Assembly (NCBI GenBank): GCA_016202965.1
Contig: JACQNQ010000026.1
Span: forward strand, 1 to 7,617
Source of the DNA: Candidatus Zambryskiibacteriota bacterium
GTDB taxonomy: Bacteria > Patescibacteriota > Minisyncoccia > Phycocordibacterales > DATDWN01
Length of the DNA: 7,617 nt
Direction of reading: 5' to 3'
The notes beneath the pieces were generated by a model, which saw nothing but the letters and a program-made list of their open reading frames with translations, was not told the DNA's origin and ran no database searches. The position numbers were made by a program, and so were the translations under genes. Below are positions 5,284 to 7,617 of the stretch, one piece after another (positions within the stretch are counted from its first letter, which is position 1; every line of letters starts with the position of its first letter).

Positions 5284-6961
5284 CGAAGACAAACAAAATA
5301 AGCGAGTAGCGGACCTGCGAAAACAGGAGGAGGAAGCGCTTGCTGAAACATTGTCAGGGAAGCATGGCGTGCCCTATTTGGATTTAACTGTTACCCCTAT
5401 AAACATTGACGCCCTGCGAGTAATATCGGAGACCGAGTCTCGAGAAGCTCAAATTGCCGTTTTTAATGAAGTCAATAAAATTGTAAGTATGGGAGCCCTC
5501 TCCCCGGAAAATCCAAAAACAGTTGAAGCAATAGCAAAACTCAAAACAAAGGGTTACAATGTAGAACTTTTTATGGTTTCTCACGCCAGTCTAAACAAAG
5601 TTTGGGAAAGATATAAAGATTTGTCTTACTCGTTTGAGACTAAATCCGGAGCTTTGGATATTTCCAACGAACAGATTACCGATTTTCTGTCCCAAGTTCA
5701 CACCATATTGGATGTTCAAAAACTAATTAAAGAAACTTTGGCTTTGAAAAAAAGTTATCGTATTTCCAGAATTTTGGAAATTATTTTGGCCGGAGCCATG
5801 GCCACAGAATCTTCCGATATTCATATGGAACCGGAGGAGGATTATGTCCGACTGCGTTACCGTCTGGATGGAATGCTGACTGACATTTTGCAATTTGATA
5901 AAGAAACTTATAATTTGCTGTTGTCGCGCATCAAATTGGTTTCCAACCTAAAACTGAATGTTGCCGGAGCGCAGGATGGACGCTTTAGCATAAAAATAAA
6001 AGACAGTGAAATAGAAATCAGAACATCTATACTGCCCGGGGCTTACAGTGAATCCATCGTTTTGCGAGTTCTAAATCCTAATGCTATTTCGGTACCGCTG
6101 GAAGATTTGGGTATTCATCCGCGTCTTCTTACAATCATTTCCCATGAATTGAGCAAACCGAACGGCATGATATTGAACACCGGTCCTACCGGTTCCGGAA
6201 AAACCACGACCCTTTACGCTTTCTTAAAAAAAATCCATAAGCCGGAAGTAAAAATAATCACCATAGAAGACCCGATAGAATATCACCTGCCCGGCATCGT
6301 CCAAACTCAAACAGACGAGAAAAAGGGCTATACTTTCGTGGAGGGATTGCGCTCTGCTCTCCGCCAAGACCCGGACGTCATAATGGTCGGTGAAATCCGC
6401 GACGAAGAAACGGCCACTATTGCCGTGAACTCCGCCTTGACCGGACATTTGGTTTTCTCCACTTTGCACACCAACACCGCCGCCGGAACATTTCCCCGAC
6501 TGATTGACTTAAAAGTCAATCCAAAAATTATTTCATCGGCTTTAAACATCGCTATGGCCCAACGGCTTGTTCGCAGGCTCTGCAAATATTGTAAAAAACA
6601 AATTCCTCTGGATGGCGCGGACAAAAAGACAATAGATGAAATAGTGAAAAGTATTATGGACCTGCCTGCGCAGGCAGGCAAAACCTATTTGGAAAATATC
6701 AATTTGACAAAAGTTTACAAACCAGTCGGCTGCGAGAAATGCAACAATATCGGATACAAAGGAAGAATCGGTATTTATGAAGCCATGTTAATGGATGAAA
6801 ACATCGAGCGGATTATTGTGAACAATCCAAGTGAAAGAGAGATTAAAAAAGTTTCGCTTGGCCAGAATATTTTGGATTTGAAGCAGGACGGAGTATTGAA
6901 AATATTGCAAGGAGTGACTACTTTGGAGGAACTGGAACGCGTTGTAGATATTGAGAAGTAA
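5270..6961 (+). CDS. pilB: Type IV pilus assembly / type II secretion ATPase (PilB/GspE family)
   Basis: A hexameric cytoplasmic ATPase that drives pilin polymerisation at the inner membrane. Motifs in this 563-residue protein: Walker A GPTGSGKTT (305-313), Asp box IEDPIEY (332-338), Walker B DVIMVGEIRD (from 369, catalytic E375), and His box HLVFSTLHTN (393 and 400). The zinc-binding tetracysteine is C438/C441 and C488/C491. The gap between the two CxxC pairs is 46 residues, longer than the roughly 30 I recall for GspE, and includes the palindrome-encoded DLPAQAG (464-470). The N-terminal 140 or so residues are a shortened MshEN-like domain. The next in-frame codon upstream is blocked by a TGA at 5249. 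PilB and GspE cannot be told apart with certainty; PilB is usual in this lineage. Confidence 0.93.
   Translation: MVTFDEDKQNKRVADLRKQEEEALAETLSGKHGVPYLDLTVTPINIDALRVISETESREAQIAVFNEVNKIVSMGALSPENPKTVEAIAKLKTKGYNVELFMVSHASLNKVWERYKDLSYSFETKSGALDISNEQITDFLSQVHTILDVQKLIKETLALKKSYRISRILEIILAGAMATESSDIHMEPEEDYVRLRYRLDGMLTDILQFDKETYNLLLSRIKLVSNLKLNVAGAQDGRFSIKIKDSEIEIRTSILPGAYSESIVLRVLNPNAISVPLEDLGIHPRLLTIISHELSKPNGMILNTGPTGSGKTTTLYAFLKKIHKPEVKIITIEDPIEYHLPGIVQTQTDEKKGYTFVEGLRSALRQDPDVIMVGEIRDEETATIAVNSALTGHLVFSTLHTNTAAGTFPRLIDLKVNPKIISSALNIAMAQRLVRRLCKYCKKQIPLDGADKKTIDEIVKSIMDLPAQAGKTYLENINLTKVYKPVGCEKCNNIGYKGRIGIYEAMLMDENIERIIVNNPSEREIKKVSLGQNILDLKQDGVLKILQGVTTLEELERVVDIEK
6661..6678. repeat. 18-bp perfect palindrome inside pilB
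   Basis: CCTGCCTGC followed by its exact reverse complement. It encodes DLPAQAG in the insert between the two CxxC pairs of the zinc motif. The core CTTGCCTGCAAG in the intergenic hairpin at 7081-7092 is similar. Confidence 0.9.
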
Positions 6962-7036
6962 TAGGACTTGTAGTAAACACTTTTTCAGAGACACAAAGTT
7001 GCCAGAGAAAGTTTTTGAGGTTGTAGTGTAAAAACT

Positions 7037-7113
7037 CCTTGCCTAATGAAATCCAATGTGAATAATTAGAGAGGGAAACCCTTGCCTGCAAGGTTTCCAG
7101 ATTTGAGGCAAGG
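7037..7113. repeat. Nested hairpin downstream of pilB
   Basis: Outer helix CCTTGCCT/AGGCAAGG (7037-7044 with 7106-7113), then AAATC/GATTT (7049-7053 with 7100-7104), then an apical hairpin GGAAACC/GGTTTCC (7074-7080 with 7092-7098) extended by TTGC/GCAA. All helices are perfect on both strands, so the sense strand cannot be chosen. No T-run follows directly. It may be a 3' UTR structure, part of a minus-strand RNA, or a palindromic element. Confidence 0.55.
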
Positions 7114-7120
7114 TCGCGTA

Positions 7121-7182
7121 TAAAATAGTAAAAAATAATTGGAGACTACCTAGTGGTAGGTGACAATTTTTTTACTATTTTA
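7121..7182. terminator. Bidirectional terminator between pilB and the 7213-7395 RNA
   Basis: TAAAATAGTAAAAAA (7121-7135) is complementary to TTTTTTACTATTTTA (7168-7182) and ATTG pairs with CAAT inside. An inner GC-containing hairpin CTACC/GGTAG has the loop TAGT. On both strands the inner hairpin is followed by a run of six or seven T, so it can stop transcription from pilB on plus and from the RNA candidate on minus. Confidence 0.6.
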
Positions 7183-7212
7183 GACGATGAGATTGGCCAA
7201 ATGTGGAGACCT

Positions 7213-7395
7213 TGTTCCAGAACATAAATCTCTAAGCAACACTTTCAATGCGAAACACCAAAAGCTAAGTATTTGACAAAGGATAACTCCAGAAAAATAC
7301 ACGAAGTATTAGCCAGAACGTCCTCGTAGAAAAACTCTTAAACATAAAATGCTTAGTTGCTTAGAGATTTATATTTTGGAACAGAAATGTGTTCG
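7213..7395 (-). ncRNA. Candidate structured non-coding RNA, about 185 nt, three-way junction
   Basis: On the minus strand a closing helix pairs 7383-7356 with 7240-7213 over 28 positions, with one G-U and one A-C mismatch. Inside it two helices abut almost directly: a hairpin at 7264-7242 (9 bp, CTTTTGGTG/CATTGAAAG, loop TTTCG) and a helix 7355-7347 with 7274-7266. An apical hairpin AATAC/GTATT lies at 7310-7296. The 7264-7242 hairpin needs three G-U wobbles that become C-A mismatches on the plus strand, which supports the minus strand. A promoter lies upstream and a terminator downstream (7121-7182). I find no tmRNA, RNase P or SRP signatures. A 6S-like RNA fits in size and rod shape only. 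A MITE with 28-bp terminal inverted repeats is the alternative (AAATGTG occurs at 7199-7205 and 7385-7391). Confidence 0.6.
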
Positions 7396-7401
7396 CGGTG
7401 A

Positions 7402-7430
7402 AGTTTAGCATAATCTATCATATATGTCAA
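7402..7430 (-). promoter_or_regulatory. Promoter for the 7213-7395 RNA
   Basis: On the minus strand TTGACA (7430-7425) is a perfect -35, followed by 17 nt and TAAACT (7407-7402) preceded by TGC, an extended -10. The predicted start is near 7395, just before the closing helix. Confidence 0.6.
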
Positions 7431-7453
7431 GCCAGTATGTGTGTGGAGTATTT

Positions 7454-7462
7454 TGTTATAAT
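7454..7462 (+). promoter_or_regulatory. Extended -10 promoter of the ORF at 7470
   Basis: TGTTATAAT matches TGnTATAAT exactly. The start expected 7 or 8 bases downstream coincides with the ATG at 7470, predicting a leaderless transcript. No -35 is evident. It is divergent from the RNA promoter at 7402-7430. Confidence 0.5.
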
Positions 7463-7469
7463 GAAGGAT

Positions 7470-7617
7470 ATGAAGAAAAAAGTTTTAAATAAAGATGATA
7501 AAGCTAAGCGTACTAATGAATTTTTCACAGAATTAGTAGCTCCTTTAAATAAAACAGGTAAACAGATAAGAATATTGGGGGGTTTAAGTAACTTTCCCCA
7601 ATCGGGGACAGTAGAAC
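7470..7617 (+). CDS. Partial ORF, N-terminus of an unrecognised protein
   Basis: Forty-nine codons run open to the window end: MKKKVLNKDDKAKRTNEF, then FTELVAPLNKTGKQIRILGG and LSNFPQSGTVE. The N-terminus is Lys-rich. I do not recognise it, and it shows no reverse-transcriptase or transposase motif in this stretch. An ATG at 7461 in the same frame would add MKD, but it lies inside the -10 box, so I chose 7470. The continuation is outside the window. Confidence 0.45.
   Translation, partial: MKKKVLNKDDKAKRTNEFFTELVAPLNKTGKQIRILGGLSNFPQSGTVE
7574..7602. repeat. Hairpin within the partial ORF
   Basis: ATTGGGG (7574-7580) pairs with CCCCAAT (7596-7602) and GTT/AAC pairs inside it. It encodes about ILGGLSNFPQS, and may be one more in-frame palindrome like those in tsaE, polA and pilB. 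Confidence 0.4.

Noticed and set aside
7199..7391. AAATGTG direct repeats as a target site duplication
   Set aside because: They sit at unequal distances from the 28-bp arms (7 and 1 nt), so they are weak evidence for transposition and could be chance.
7213..7617. Retron: long terminal inverted repeats followed by an ORF
   Set aside because: The RNA promoter and wobble pairs place the RNA on the minus strand, opposite to the ORF, and no reverse-transcriptase motif is visible in the 49 codons available.
1..7617. CRISPR array or transposase gene
   Set aside because: No regularly spaced direct repeats and no transposase or recombinase motif were seen on either strand.

Overview
The window looks like part of a reduced, moderately AT-rich bacterial chromosome, most probably from the Candidate Phyla Radiation (Patescibacteria, Parcubacteria-like). 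This is an inference. It rests on a very short DNA polymerase III delta-like protein, a PolA with no readable proofreading domain, a bare TsaE, a type IV pilus ATPase, few Shine-Dalgarno sites, and palindromes inserted in frame in coding genes. TGA serves as a normal stop in at least four genes, which argues against the recoded Gracilibacteria/Absconditabacteria group. No 16S rRNA or marker phylogeny is available here.

Layout from left to right. The left edge (1-35, minus) is the 5' half of a tRNA gene, cut inside the anticodon. Next is a candidate structured RNA (about 289 to 93, minus) with its own -10 box and a strong terminator. Then comes a minus-strand replication and housekeeping block transcribed right to left: tsaE (3669-4175), polA (1226-3625) and a holA-like gene (311-964). 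The polA-holA gap holds a 190-bp nested inverted repeat whose outer arm reaches the holA start codon. Upstream of tsaE lie a 40-nt near-perfect palindrome and a terminator that ends a secreted, unrecognised protein gene (4355-5059, minus). That gene has a textbook -35/-10 promoter and a consensus Shine-Dalgarno site. A divergent intergenic region with a dyad leads to a 20-codon small ORF, which overlaps the start of pilB (5270-6961, plus).

The last 650 bp are mostly non-coding and dense in RNA-like structure: a nested hairpin (7037-7113), a bidirectional terminator (7121-7182), and a minus-strand RNA candidate (about 7395 to 7213) with a 28-bp closing helix and a compact three-way junction, served by a -35/extended -10 promoter. 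A divergent extended -10 promoter then starts a partial, possibly leaderless ORF (7470 to the window end) that I do not recognise.

Functionally, PolA and the HolA-like protein serve DNA replication and repair, TsaE serves t6A tRNA modification, and PilB powers type IV pilus assembly. The most unusual items are the structured RNA candidate at 7213-7395 and the set of perfect or near-perfect palindromes sitting in frame inside polA, tsaE (twice) and pilB. These resemble in concept the Rickettsia palindromic elements.
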